Shown here one piece after another: positions 47,660 through 58,481 of a stretch of 64,000 nt of DNA. This stretch comes from Oscarella lobularis. Taxonomy: Eukaryota > Porifera > Homoscleromorpha > Homosclerophorida > Oscarellidae. The stretch covers positions 124,001 through 188,000 of the forward strand of contig NC_089191.1 in NCBI RefSeq assembly GCF_947507565.1. The letters run 5' to 3'. Each line of letters starts with the position of its first letter. Position 1 is the first letter of the stretch. The notes under the pieces are model-generated. The model worked only from the letters and a program-made list of their open reading frames with translations, had not been told where the DNA came from and searched no databases. The translations under genes were made by a program, and so were the position numbers.

Positions 47660-49274
47660 ATGAGAACAGGAAAAGAAGACGTAGAAAACGGGACGGTAGA
47701 AGAAGAAGAGCAAGAAAGCAAAGCAAAATCGAGGTCGTATCGGCGAAATCGCAAAGAAAACAGACACAGAACGAATCGAGATACGTTTTGCACAGATCGA
47801 TAACGGTGAATGCAGGCCCAAAGGGCTTCGGTTTCGTTCTAAAAGGCAGCGCTCCCGTTTTCGTACGTGCCACTTCACCAGGTAAAAAATAAAATTTCTA
47901 TCCCTTCAATTTCCGGTTTCAAAAATCGCGCGTAGGCGGTGCCGCCGAAGAGGCGGGAATTCGCGAGGGTGACGTCATATTAAAAGTATGTAATCATTAT
48001 TAATAGGTGAGGGGGAGGGGTTTTAGTTATTTTTATTTTCAGATTAATGAGCACGATGTGAGACGGGATGGCCACGAGGCCGTAGTCAATCTTATAAGAC
48101 AATCGAAGGGAAAACCTTTGACACTAACTTTGGGGGAAGATAATTCCGTAAGGATAGAAATTTATTTATTTATTTATTTATTTATTTATTATTGATTTTT
48201 TCGTAGGTTCCCCCGGAAACGAAGGCATCTCTTCTCGCCGCGCGCATCCAACGACACGTCGCAGATATCAATATAGATGCAATTAGTGACGTCATGGAAA
48301 GGGAAAAAAGACTGAGCGAAGCAATCGTCGCCGCAGCCATAGAGGAAGCGACTCTCATAGTCAATAAAAAAGAAGAATTAAACATATCACGTGATGATAA
48401 TAATATTAAAAACAGCCCCGCCCAGGGTAAATTTAGCAAAAAACGCAAATAGAGTTTATTAGGGCATGTTTTGACAGCGTCGAAATGGGAACCAGACGAT
48501 GTCCTACTATGGCTTGAAGCCATTCGCATGTCTCACTACGCAACTCTCTTTCAAAGTACCGAAAATAACAAACATTTCAGGGAAGGGGGGAGGTGAGATA
48601 AGATAAGCTAAAACCCCTGTCTTTTACAGCCGTCTCCGGGCCGAATCTTCTCGCCTTACACAACAAGCAAAGTCTCTACGAAATGGGCGTGGCACGCAAA
48701 AGTGACGTCAACTACCTATGGGAAGAAATCGATAAACTACGCCAATGGAAACGAGAGGAGAAGACAGAGAAACCGCCGCCTCCCCAATCAGGTGGTCCCC
48801 CCACCCCCCCACCCCCACCCAAGTTTCTCACACTAATTTGTCTAAAGTGTATGAATGGCGAGAGGCGGATGTTATTGGGTGGCTTGAGCGACTTGGCTCG
48901 CCTTTCAGCGACGTCTGTTCGCTCCATATTCAGAACCATGCCATAACAGGTAAAGTTGCGTGCATCTAATCCCCCCCCTCCCCCCCGGCGAACGTAACGC
49001 TCTAGGGCGAGTTCTCGTTCGAATGACGGATGAGAAACTAAAGCGGATCGGAATCGAAGACACCGTTTTAAGGTTCTAAAGTGTTTTCGGGGAAGACGTA
49101 GTAAGAGGAGGAGTCTTTTTCCTTTTAGGAAGCGTCTACTTCATCGGATCAATTTAATACGATTCCACCAGGAGGAACTGGAACTTAGAAAATTGGCGTC
49201 AGGTAGGGAGGGAGGAAGGGAATGGGGTTCTGCATTTGAGAGGATACGATTTGACAGGTCAGCTTGCGAATTAG
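47660..49274 (+). CDS. PDZ - SAM - SAM scaffold protein, family not identified
   Basis: Eleven exons: 47660-47733, 47796-47881, 47936-47985, 48043-48147, 48207-48426, 48463-48555, 48630-48791, 48824-48949, 49006-49072, 49129-49202, 49258-49274. They give 357 aa. A short acidic N-terminus (GTVEEEEQES) leads into a PDZ domain (GPKGFGFVLKGSAPVFVRAT, AGIREGDVILKINEHDV) like those of PDZ-RhoGEFs. An Ala/Glu-rich helix follows, then a SAM domain (KWEPDDVLLWLEAIRMSHYA, YEMGVARKSDVNYLWEEI), a proline-rich linker and a second SAM (VYEWREADVIGWLERLG, RMTDEKLKRIGIEDTVLRKR). I know no standard family with this order. The boundary between exons 6 and 7 shortens the first SAM by a few residues; a 12-nt microexon (48584-48595) could restore them. 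Start choice is moderate. Confidence 0.75.
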
Positions 49275-49376
49275 GGAGGAGAAGCAGGAAGGGACGACTC
49301 CTCCGGACCTATTTTTGTATATTTAGTTAGCGACACCACGTATTCCGTTAGAAAAAAAATCGAATCGAACTATCGT

Positions 49377-52300
49377 TTACCAAGAACCCGTACCAAAGAA
49401 ACGATCTCCAAAATTCCCTAAGAGAAAAGAGAAAAGTGAAGAAAAAAACCCGTCATTACCATAGCGACGGCACGAACGCGCGTGTACCTATTCCCGGAAG
49501 TATGTGATAGTGTTCATTGATGTCGGGATCAACAGCAGCTGTAACAATCTTCACTTTGGGAAACGCATAAGCGACCGTATGGATGCCTAAAAACGGATAC
49601 GTACACCCAACTACTAACATCCGCCCACCCATGACGTACCGATTTCGGCGGCGATTAGACAAACTAAGAGAATATTCTCCGCTGGAACATCGTGATCCTA
49701 AAAAAAGACCACCTTTTCTTTATTCTCCTAAAGTTTCTATTTTCTTACCAATAATACCCTTATTGCCATCATAGCTGCGGCGCCTGTTGCAATCGTTGCG
49801 TCCATTAGTATAACGTGGTGTCTGTTGATTTGCGGTGGGAGCTGTTTGAAGTGAAGCTGACGGCGGAATTTCGTGACTAGAGACTTATTGATTCAATATT
49901 TTGTCTGATCCCTACCTCCGCTTCGCCTGTCTGAGGATTCGATTGTATCAATATGTTGCCTATTTTGATGTCCTTGCATACGGATTGGAGGGCGGGTTCG
50001 ATCGTTTCGCCCGCTCTCAGAATCGAGACGCCGCATATCTGAAAAATGTCAACGTGCTTAGATAAACTTGAACAATAATTTATTACGTCGCCCTGAAAGT
50101 GCATTCCTTCGTATGGCTTAGCCAAGGATGTGGAAACGACTAGAGGCTAAATAGGGAGAGAGGAAGCCAATGGAGACTTTATAAAAAATACTCCACGTTC
50201 ATACATTATACGGAAGGAAAGTGAGAGCATATTCAATCAAAATCCGACTCAGTCGTTTTGAATAAAAGATGAATTCATCGCGAGGGGTATTCTTGTCCCT
50301 ATGTGGTGGTGGTGGCAATGACAAAGGGGCCCGCCCACCCCGCCCACCCCGCCCACCCCAACCTAATAATCGTTTGAATGCATTGAATTTGTGGTGTCGA
50401 CGGGATTTGGCAGAGCGAATCCGGATGCTTTTGCCCTCGATAGGCGGACACTAGTTGCGACCTGAACTATGACTGTTACATCCTTTTTGACCTTAGCTAC
50501 GGATGACGCACACCTAAAATGCTTTCCTTTCTAAACGACGTAACTAAATATACTCGTCGTCACGTGACATCGTTTTTACCCCTACCCACCGTATCGAGTT
50601 TCTTTCGCACGTGCTTGATTACGAGATCGATCGCGACTTCGTTGTCGCCTCCTGTAGTGCGCGTTTTTACGGCGCGAAGGGTTAATTTCAATTAGGAGTC
50701 TAACCGCGCGGGATGACGATGTCAGCTGATCTCATCGTAGGCGCAATATATTGGTCGAAAGCCTAGGGACGTGTACTGTATTCCCCAAAAGGGGGGCCCC
50801 GGTTTCCTTTTCTGTACCGGTTTAACAAATTTTCGATACTGTTGCAACACTCCCTCCAAGTCCCGACCTCTCTCCGCTATATCCCGTTTTAGCCTACGGT
50901 GGGGGTGGAAAGAGGATGTGAAGGATGCGGAAGCGAAACTAACGCTTCCTTCTAATTCGATTAAGAGTCGGTATGAGTGATCAACCTTCTCGCCAGCCTG
51001 ACGTCCGCATCGGTGTCGACAAATATGCGCATATCCATGAGCTTCGAGAACCGGAGAAAAAACGAGAGAATCGCGCGGTATTCGAATCGTTCGCGGTCGA
51101 AAATTCTCCCACGAACGGAGGAAGTGTCTCGTTAGGAAATTTGCTGTCGCGGCGCCTCGAATATAGAACGGCGGTGGAAACCGCACGCGCGCCCTCGTAA
51201 CAGACAAAGTCGGCCCCGCCCACCTACCCACACCAACCGCTAAATATAAAAAGAGGCGCAACCCCTCATTTTCTCAGTTGAGACTACGTTTCGAATGACA
51301 TCGCTGAGTTATATCGTCGCCCAGCCGACGTGCCAGAACGACGCCGTGCAATGTTTTCTACCGAAAAACGCTACGGGGATCGATCTTCTCAACAAGGTGA
51401 GCGCGCGCGCGTGTGCGTTTTAGTGCGCGAAAGTGCGCGTTCTGACGGATCGCGCGACGATTTAGGTTTGCTCCGTGTTGGGTATCGTCGAGACCGATTA
51501 TTTCGGTCTTCTTTACGACGTCGACGCGGGCGAAGGGAAGAGGAAACGCTCGTGGTTGAATTTGCGTAACAATATCGCGCGTCAAGTCGATCGACGACGC
51601 GGCGGAGGCAAGGACGGCTCGCGCGCGTTGGGACCGTACATGCTAGAGCTCAAGGTCAAGTTCTACGTCGATCCCGAGCAACTTATACAGGAAAAGACTA
51701 GGTACACGCCCACGCGTCGGTATCGATTGATGCGACAGCTGACCTTACGCCTCTCGTCTCTTTTTTCTCCCCCCCTTAGACTTCAGTTCTTTTATAATCT
51801 CAAAGAACTGTTGCGCGACGGTCTCTTTCGCTTCGGAAACGATCGCGCAACTCTAGCGCGCGCTATCGCGCTCGTCGACCAAGCGGAAGAGGGTCGCGGA
51901 ACGGACTATGCCCCCGGCGAGATGATCGATCGCGATACGATAGCGTTTATCGCGAAAGAACGCGTCGCCGCGCGCCATATGGCGCCCAGGGAAGCGATCG
52001 ATGAATTTCTGCGACTCGTCGCCGGTTTTTCCGACTACGGCGCCGAAATTCATCGACTCAAGCGAACGAGCGACGGATTCGACGAAATTCGCGTCGGAAC
52101 GGACGCCATTTACACGTACAAATCGAAAACGTGCCAAAAGGAGATTCTGTGAGAGAGAAAAGTCCCCGCCGGTTCGGGGGAGGATAACGCGACGGGGTTT
52201 TCTCGTTTTTCAGGTTTTACCTTCGAGACATCGTCTACGCTGACTGTTGCGGAACCGGGGGATCAAGTTTCTACGCGATTTGCAGTCAAAATGCCGGGTC

Positions 52301-53594
52301 GACGCGCAAGCACACGTTTCGCCTCGACAGTCGATGGGCCGCGCGCCGACTCAATCGCTCCGTGACCGAACGTCACATCTTCTACGCACGCGCGACAATC
52401 GACTACGAGGAGAAACCTCACTATGCGACCCTATGGGATGCGGTACGATCGAAATTCGACCCCAAGTGCGCGAGTCGCGTGCGCGTTTACGATTACGACG
52501 TGTTGAGAACGTGCCAGGAAGCGTTTACGACCGCCTGGAAGCGATCGAACGACGTGACGACGCTTCCTCCGCTTACGCAATCGTTTTCACCTTCGCCGTC
52601 GCATTCGTCGACGACGACGAAGGGGTCTAACGAAGGCGCGCCCGCGCTCGAGTGCCGGATATGCATGGATCGCGAATTGAACGTCGTCTTCTGTCCGTGC
52701 GGTCACGCGGTCAGCTGTTCGGTTTGCGCGCGCGCGTGCGTCACGTGCCCGATTTGTCGCGCGCCGATTGGTCACACGCAGAAACTCTACTTGACGATGC
52801 ATACGCCCACTCTTACCTGAAGTAAATCTTTGTGAGCAAAGGCTAGTATTCCTTCGAAGATGATGACGTCACCACCATAGACATATTTCTGCATAGAGAC
52901 CACACTCTTCTCTCTTTTTTTTCTATATGCATGCACTTTTTTCTCTTACGGGAATTTTTGTTCTTTTATGCGTCGTAAAATCGTAGATGGGAATCTGTTG
53001 CGAATTTATATAAATGATGTCGTTGCCAAAAAAGAACGGAACCTGAACGTTTTTTCCTTCCTTCAATTTCTTGAGTGTATCAATCAAAAGGTCAAAATCA
53101 AATGCATCTAATAAAGAAATTCGCTCTATAGAAGACTTACTTTTATCTGTCATTTTTACCTGGATGATCAAAGTCGTACTCACTTCTCTCTGCCTTTTCC
53201 AATTCTTCTGGACTCAATACCTGCATTGTGGAATTGGAATAATAATGCACGTGGAGCACGCGCGCTAACGACTACGATTTACTTTGTAAAACGAGTCCAT
53301 TGATAGGAGAACGACCCATTGAACTTTGAGGGAGTTGATGATTCTTTGCGCTACTGTCGTTTTTCCTGAAGCCGAGCCTCCGCCTATGCCTATTTTTAAG
53401 AAACGAGACTCGCGTCGCCTCTTCGCGCGTTTCTAGAGCTCTTACCGATTAGAAACGGCTCTTTTGACTGTCCCTGAGAGTCGTACCACGGCGGACGACC
53501 TATAGTGTTCTCCGTGAATAGTCAGAAGCGCTGGAATCGCAGCAAAACCTGCTGTAAAGAGGAGCTTTCGCTGCCGTTCTTTGTCCGTCGCCAT
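49377..53594 (-). CDS. UCKL1: Uridine-cytidine kinase-like 1 (uridine kinase plus UPRT domain)
   Basis: Twenty exons give 461 aa (human 548): 53594-53549, 53499-53446, 53389-53283, 53220-53160, 53107-53043, 52994-52950, 52888-52817, 51041-50986, 50893-50818, 50762-50705, 50651-50590, 50513-50501, 50450-50363, 50298-50205, 50146-50087, 50038-49916, 49856-49749, 49697-49640, 49586-49488, 49417-49377. Kinase part: [21 protein letters not shown]-loop [52 protein letters not shown] part: [51 protein letters not shown]. The family phosphorylates uridine/cytidine; the UPRT part in animals is thought to be inactive. Exon 12 has only 13 nt. Intron 7 (52816-51042) contains all of MYLIP on the other strand, and exon 7 overlaps the MYLIP stop by 4 bases. 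Confidence 0.93.
51295..52820 (+). CDS. MYLIP: MYLIP/IDOL-type FERM-RING E3 ubiquitin ligase, nested in a UCKL1 intron
   Basis: Exons 51295-51396, 51466-51701, 51780-52148 and 52214-52820 give 437 aa (human 445). The FERM F1/F2 lobes show [50 protein letters not shown] and [19 protein letters not shown]. The C-terminal RING has [20 protein letters not shown], then [20 protein letters not shown] and [12 protein letters not shown], like the human LYLPTHTSLL tail. Vertebrate MYLIP ubiquitinates lipoprotein receptors and binds myosin regulatory light chain. G+C content and CpG density are higher than in surrounding genes. The last four coding bases (52817-52820) are also the last bases of UCKL1 exon 7 on the other strand. 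Confidence 0.92.
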
Positions 53595-53787
53595 TTTTAA
53601 GCCTAACGCGCTTTATGGACTACAAAAAATGAAGTTTGATGAATGCGTCGAGCACACAACCAAAGAGAAAGAAGTTCATTTAGAATCCGTGCGCCAAGAA
53701 GCGTCAAAATCGAGCATCGCTTGAATATCCCCAATGATTGCATGCTTCGATTCCTAAGTGTCTAATTAAATTAAATTCTCATTACAA

Positions 53788-55274
53788 TCATCTTTTCTTC
53801 ACCTGAACAACTCGAAGATATTCGTTTCGGATAAAAACAAAAAAGAGTAGCCATGACAACATCGCCGAAAGTTGAATAAATTCGATAGGACTTGCGTAAC
53901 AATCAATAGCGACGATACAATTAACTAGCAATAAGATTAAGATCATAAAAGCACGTGGCCTATGAATTCATAGTACTGTACCTAGTTTGGGTGAAACCTG
54001 CTGCAGTAGGAAAGCCGGAAAACAGGAGAGCGCATTCAAAGCGAGAGCCAAAAACAATATGATCTAGAAAATCAATAAATTATCTGTTTGCCCTCTAGTC
54101 CTAATCTTATCTTACTTACTATAGACTTTGCGTTTGGTCCGTCTCGTTTTCGATCAGCCACTCTTACAATGGCTGTCACAATTGCAAAGAAATACATGCT
54201 GACAATGAGACCAGCAAACGTCCAAAATAGCCAATCACTGTCAGATCCAGGTGACCTTCTAAACAAAAGAAATCGAATAACGTATCCAATTTCATTTCTG
54301 ACTGACCTAGGACACAATTTCGTTCCTGACCTAAAACATTCGAGCTCAGCGACAGTCAAGAACAAAAGAGTAGCCAAACAGTGAAGAACGAAAATACATT
54401 GCGGCGATATCAGAAACTAAACAAAAAATGACATACTAATTTTAATTATGCTCTTTGTTCAAATCTTGCCTCGCAAAAAGAAACCATAAGACGTTTCTTT
54501 CTGAAAAATCCGCCTTGGGTAACATAGACAGTGGATCTACACTTCCACTCGTGATAAAGAGCGAGAAGCAACATGAGGAGCTAAACGACAATAGATATAT
54601 ATATAATTAATCCGGATTTCGAAAACTCACAGCCAACGCTTCTAGAACATTTCCTATATATCAAACATCGATTAGCAGACTAACACCTATGAATTATTAA
54701 TAAATTACCTGTTATAAATGTGATTTTACAGCTAGTTTCATTGTTTTTCGGCGGAAACGAATTATAGGCCGTGTAGACTACACAGCTACAAAAAAGAAAG
54801 AGTCACGTGATCCTATTAGAGTTGAGTACTAAAATTGAACAATCGCGTACCGGAACGAGAGTAGCAAGTAGAAGAGTATCCATCGAACGCTCGACGTCGT
54901 CGCAATGTGAATACGTCGCTTCATTACGATCACACTATCGAGAGAGATCTCGAGAAATCGGAGACCACGCCCCCTTTTCAAAATTCACCTGTTGTACTTG
55001 GCCAAGAGAACGCAGGCGAAGACGATCGTCTCTACGGCGCCCAAGCCGAACAGGAGAGCGCCGCTAAACGAGTATGCGTCCCACGCTGGAGCGTAGAGGA
55101 AACGTGTTTCGCAAGACGGAAGCTTTTCGTTTTGTTCTTTTTTTCGGACTTACGTCGACTCAACGGAAGGCCCAACGTTTCGTTGGTTCTGTTGAACGGG
55201 CACTTGGCACTTAGCTTGTTCCAATCCCAAGTAACGTCCGTGACATTCACATTCGGACAAGTCATGATAGACAT
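53788..55274 (-). CDS. Multi-pass membrane protein, receptor-like topology, family uncertain
   Basis: Exons read as 55274-55154, 55085-54989, 54934-54851, 54785-54709, 54653-54631, 54580-54470, 54416-54331, 54258-54120, 54063-53998, then 53959-53788. The N-terminus is extracellular-like with four N-glycosylation sequons (NVT, NRT, NET type) and cysteines, and without a signal peptide. Seven or eight hydrophobic helices follow, such as FSGALLFGLGAVETIVFACV, ITFITGNVLEALALLMLLL, FAGLIVSMYFFAIVTAIV and AFMILILLLVNCIVAI. This resembles TPRA1/GPR137-like seven-helix proteins, but I cannot assign it. Intron 6 uses a GC donor (GAG/GCAAGA). Exon 5 has 23 nt. The last junction does not keep frame (phase 0 into an exon needing phase 2), so either the 3' model is wrong or there is a one-base frame break. 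Confidence 0.55.
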
Positions 55275-55340
55275 GATCACTTTCCCGGATATTCTCGTGA
55301 CATGCAAAGGTAAATATATTCATCATCATCATCATCATCA

Positions 55341-58300
55341 TCACAGCAATTGTTGTTTTGTAGCAAACTGGGATCGGAAAAGTTGGACATATTGATCACA
55401 ATGTTCGCCTAGAAAAATAATCACGGCATCTAATTATTTAATTAGTTAATTACCTGGAGCGAAGTGAGGGTTTTTTCTCATTCTAATATTTCGTTCTTCA
55501 AAGAACTTGAATACCGTATAGAGTAGCATATTGTCGCGCGTATTCGCGGCTGCCTCGAGAAACAGACGAGCCGATATGGAATCCTCTTTTCCCACGCTAC
55601 GAGAAAATCTCAACGCTTGCAACACCTGACCTTTGGATAACAATATATCAATAATTTGAGCATCAGCAGTCGACTGCCTCTGAACAAAAAAAAACCATAA
55701 ATATATTTGCTTCGAATTTTTTTAGGATTTACTTTGAGCATGTCTAGCGCAATTTGATAAGCCGGCGGATATTCATTTTCAATTGAAAGCAAGAGGCAGG
55801 CCTACGGGGTTTTATTCTACAATAAATTCAAATTTTTAAAAGTGCGTACGAGTTGCTTGGAATCGCTCAGAACGTGATATTGTATAAATTGATGCAACTG
55901 GTAGAAGCAGTGATTTCCAACGAGCGTTTTTATGAGAAGCTCGTAAAGAATGTACTAAAGAGTGATTTATATAGAAGAATTCAAGAATCTCAATCCTATC
56001 TTACCATAACTTGAATTTGATGCTGATTCAATGATCTTATGTATTCTATGAGAACGGCGACAACAAATTTGTAATTCAACTAGCCCCCAAAATTAATTAT
56101 TATTAATTATTATTAATAAAATCGCCTCTCTGACTTTGAGAGATGATGATTCAAAAATTGAAAGGACGTGCGTGTACATATCCGATTGGCCAATCACGCT
56201 CGAGGGACAGTCCTTCAATTCGGGAGTTCGAAAACTTTCACGCGCGAATTAGAGAGCAAGAAAAATTAATTAAAATCTTAATTTACCTGTACGATCCCCT
56301 ACGATGATCCAAAGGCTAAAGCACGCTATAAGAACGACATATATAAATTAATATTATTTAAAAGCTACTTGTATCGTTTGCATGTATTCTCTAAAGGCGG
56401 TATTGAGCTTGTCAAATATACGGGCAATAGTGGACAGCATGCACTGCCTTCCGGGAACAAGAGCTAATAATAAAAATTTTTAAATATTTTTTCGTTCTAT
56501 GTATCTTGCTACCTTGTTTGCAGACAGAGAGAATGACCATTCGACAGTCGGCACGCAAGAGCAAAAAATCAATAAGTCTCGCCTATAAACGTATATCAAA
56601 TAATGGAAATAGTATAAAAGGAGTTTAATTTAATTTCCTTATCCGTCATCATTGTGACAAGTGGTTCAAGTTTGACAGTGACTTCCCAGAGGCAACCTTT
56701 ATTGGGAAAATTAGAATACAGGGTCTAATGGGAGACTGACTTACGTACCAAGTTTCGCATCAATTACAATATTAGGCTGAAAAACAACCCAAGTAGGAGA
56801 ATCTTAATTAATACCCTAATCACATTTATTTATTGATTTTTTCTATGTGGACTACATGTTTCGCATTGGATCTCCTTCGCTTGAGGAGATTCCACGATAA
56901 CACACGAGGCAATGGGAAGCGGAGACACAACGGGAAGATGAACCGTGTGAGAAGCGGCGGAAGTCGACGATCCCCCTGGGACCACTTCCCCGTCCCATCG
57001 AATGTCAAACATAACGGAAGTCTAAAAATAGAATTTTCCCTCTAGGAAACGTATACTTCCCCTACCTTGGATGCTTGATGATGAACCAGAAGAAGGTTGT
57101 CCTGAAAACAAATTAAAAAATAATCAACGCTAATCATTTATTTATTTATTTATTTATTTACCACGACGTTTATTGCAAATCTTCCCGTCATATCGAGCTT
57201 GAGAACGTTAGTGGGTCTCGGTGGAGAATCTCTATAAAAGTCAATTTATTATTAATTATGTATCCCCTTCCCCTAGAGTATCACTTTGTGAGGAGATAGA
57301 GAACGATTTCGGCCACGCCCATCATTTTAGACCAACTCTTTACAACAACAACATAAGGAGAATCGTATCTAAGATATAAATATTTTTGAAACCCCCGTAT
57401 GAATAAATGTAGCGTCATTACAATGACGCCAAAGTGACGTCTCTTTCTAGAAGTTTCGGCTTGGTTTGCCCCGTTGGAGATTGCGGTAAATCGACGTCAA
57501 ATTTGGGAGTACGATTTATTGTGCCTTGCTAATGAAAAAATTATTTTTGCAGGAGGGGCAAATAAATCAATGTAATTTACTTTAAACCAATATGGATGTA
57601 TTGTGTTGCAAGAGGCCCCGGATGAAAGCAAAAGAACATTTCGTAGACACTGCATATACATAATACATATTATATATATATTGATTTTTTATTCTTACCG
57701 AGAAGACGAACCAATTGACGGTCACGCTATAGTTCTTGATCAATTTAAGACTTCTCTTATCTGGGAAAACGGAATAGAGTTCGACGCCGTGACTCGTAAT
57801 GAAGGCGATTTCGTTGAGCCCAATCCATTGAAATCCATTCACTTGAGTATGCTTACCCTAATAAAAATAATTAAATTAATTAAATTAATTAATTAATTTA
57901 ATTACTCGACATTGTTGTCTATAGGGAACGCTATCTCCTTTTGCCTCGAGATTGACAAAGTCCTAAAACGTTTTCCCTACGAATGATACTCAATATCGCC
58001 TCCTATTCTCTTCTAACAACTATCTGAGGTGATCTCTGTATCGCTAGAATCCTGTGATCGAGAGAAAACTTGATCGATGCGACGGGACCGCTATCCGGGA
58101 TTCTTCGACGAAAAACCGTCTTTTTGAGCGTATTTTCGGCGTGTTTTTACGCTTACCGTATCTTGAATGGATTTATTTCGGGATTGAGGCTTCGCACGGA
58201 TACTTCGCTATTGCCGGCGCCCACGGAAAAGACCTGTTTCGACGAGGTTTTTAAAATGCGCCGTTTTGCGAGCTAGCGAGACGATTTTTCGCTTGCCTGC

Positions 58301-58401
58301 TTGTTCGATTCGTCGAAGAAGACGCTATTCGACTTTCCGACCGGCTCAAAACGCAACGGTTCGCGAGAGAACGTAATGTAATGCGAAGAAGACGTCGACA
58401 T
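55341..58401 (-). CDS. RMC1: Regulator of MON1-CCZ1 complex (Mic1)
   Basis: Twenty-two exons give 654 aa (human 657). The first are 58401-58297, 58233-58157, 58102-58018, 57962-57906, 57857-57699 and 57649-57581, the last 55801-55733, 55679-55454 and 55408-55341. Matches along the length include SNSVFFDESNKQVFSVG, VELYSVFPDKRSLKLIKNY, VLKLDMTGRFAINVVDNLLL, WVVFQPNIVIDAKLGCLWEV, VGNHCFYQLHQFIQYHVLSD and DNMLLYTVFKFFEERNIRMR. The protein supports the RAB7 exchange factor MON1-CCZ1 in late endosome and autophagosome maturation. Intron 1 has a GC donor (CAG/GCAAGC). The intron after exon 13 (56638) appears to start with GA (AAG/GAAATT). Confidence 0.94.
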
Positions 58402-58481
58402 CGTTTTCCTTACGGCGACCGTAAGGCCAATTAACATCCAAACCCCAGTACACAAGTAAAATACGCTAGAAAATTTTCTAT

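Larger units (their letters stand above)
45752..47990. repeat. Segmental duplication, copy 2 (2.2 kb)
   Basis: Counterpart of the block at 41951-45749. It carries the same leading sequence (TTTTTGCATGC...AATAAATGAG), the degraded CTHRC1 remnants, one intact CTHRC1-like gene (copy C) and exons 1-3 of the PDZ-SAM gene, which here continue into the full gene. It is shorter than copy 1 because it holds one CTHRC1 gene instead of two. Confidence 0.8.

Noticed and set aside
48555-48629. 12-nt microexon 48584-48595 in the first SAM domain
   Set aside because: Phase allows it and it would lengthen a short SAM loop, but the direct junction is also in phase. Without transcripts it stays optional.
50722-51261. 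Single 179-codon minus-strand gene
   Set aside because: It runs through two real UCKL1 exons and two introns. Only [20 protein letters not shown] is coding in that frame.
55150-55344. Minus-strand ORF beginning with eight methionines
   Set aside because: The ATG run is the complement of a CAT microsatellite. The real frame of the downstream membrane gene is a different one with glycosylation sites.
54907-55395. 162-codon plus-strand ORF
   Set aside because: It is antisense to three exons of the membrane gene and the last exon of RMC1, and its poly-His run is the reverse of a CAT repeat. No similarity seen.
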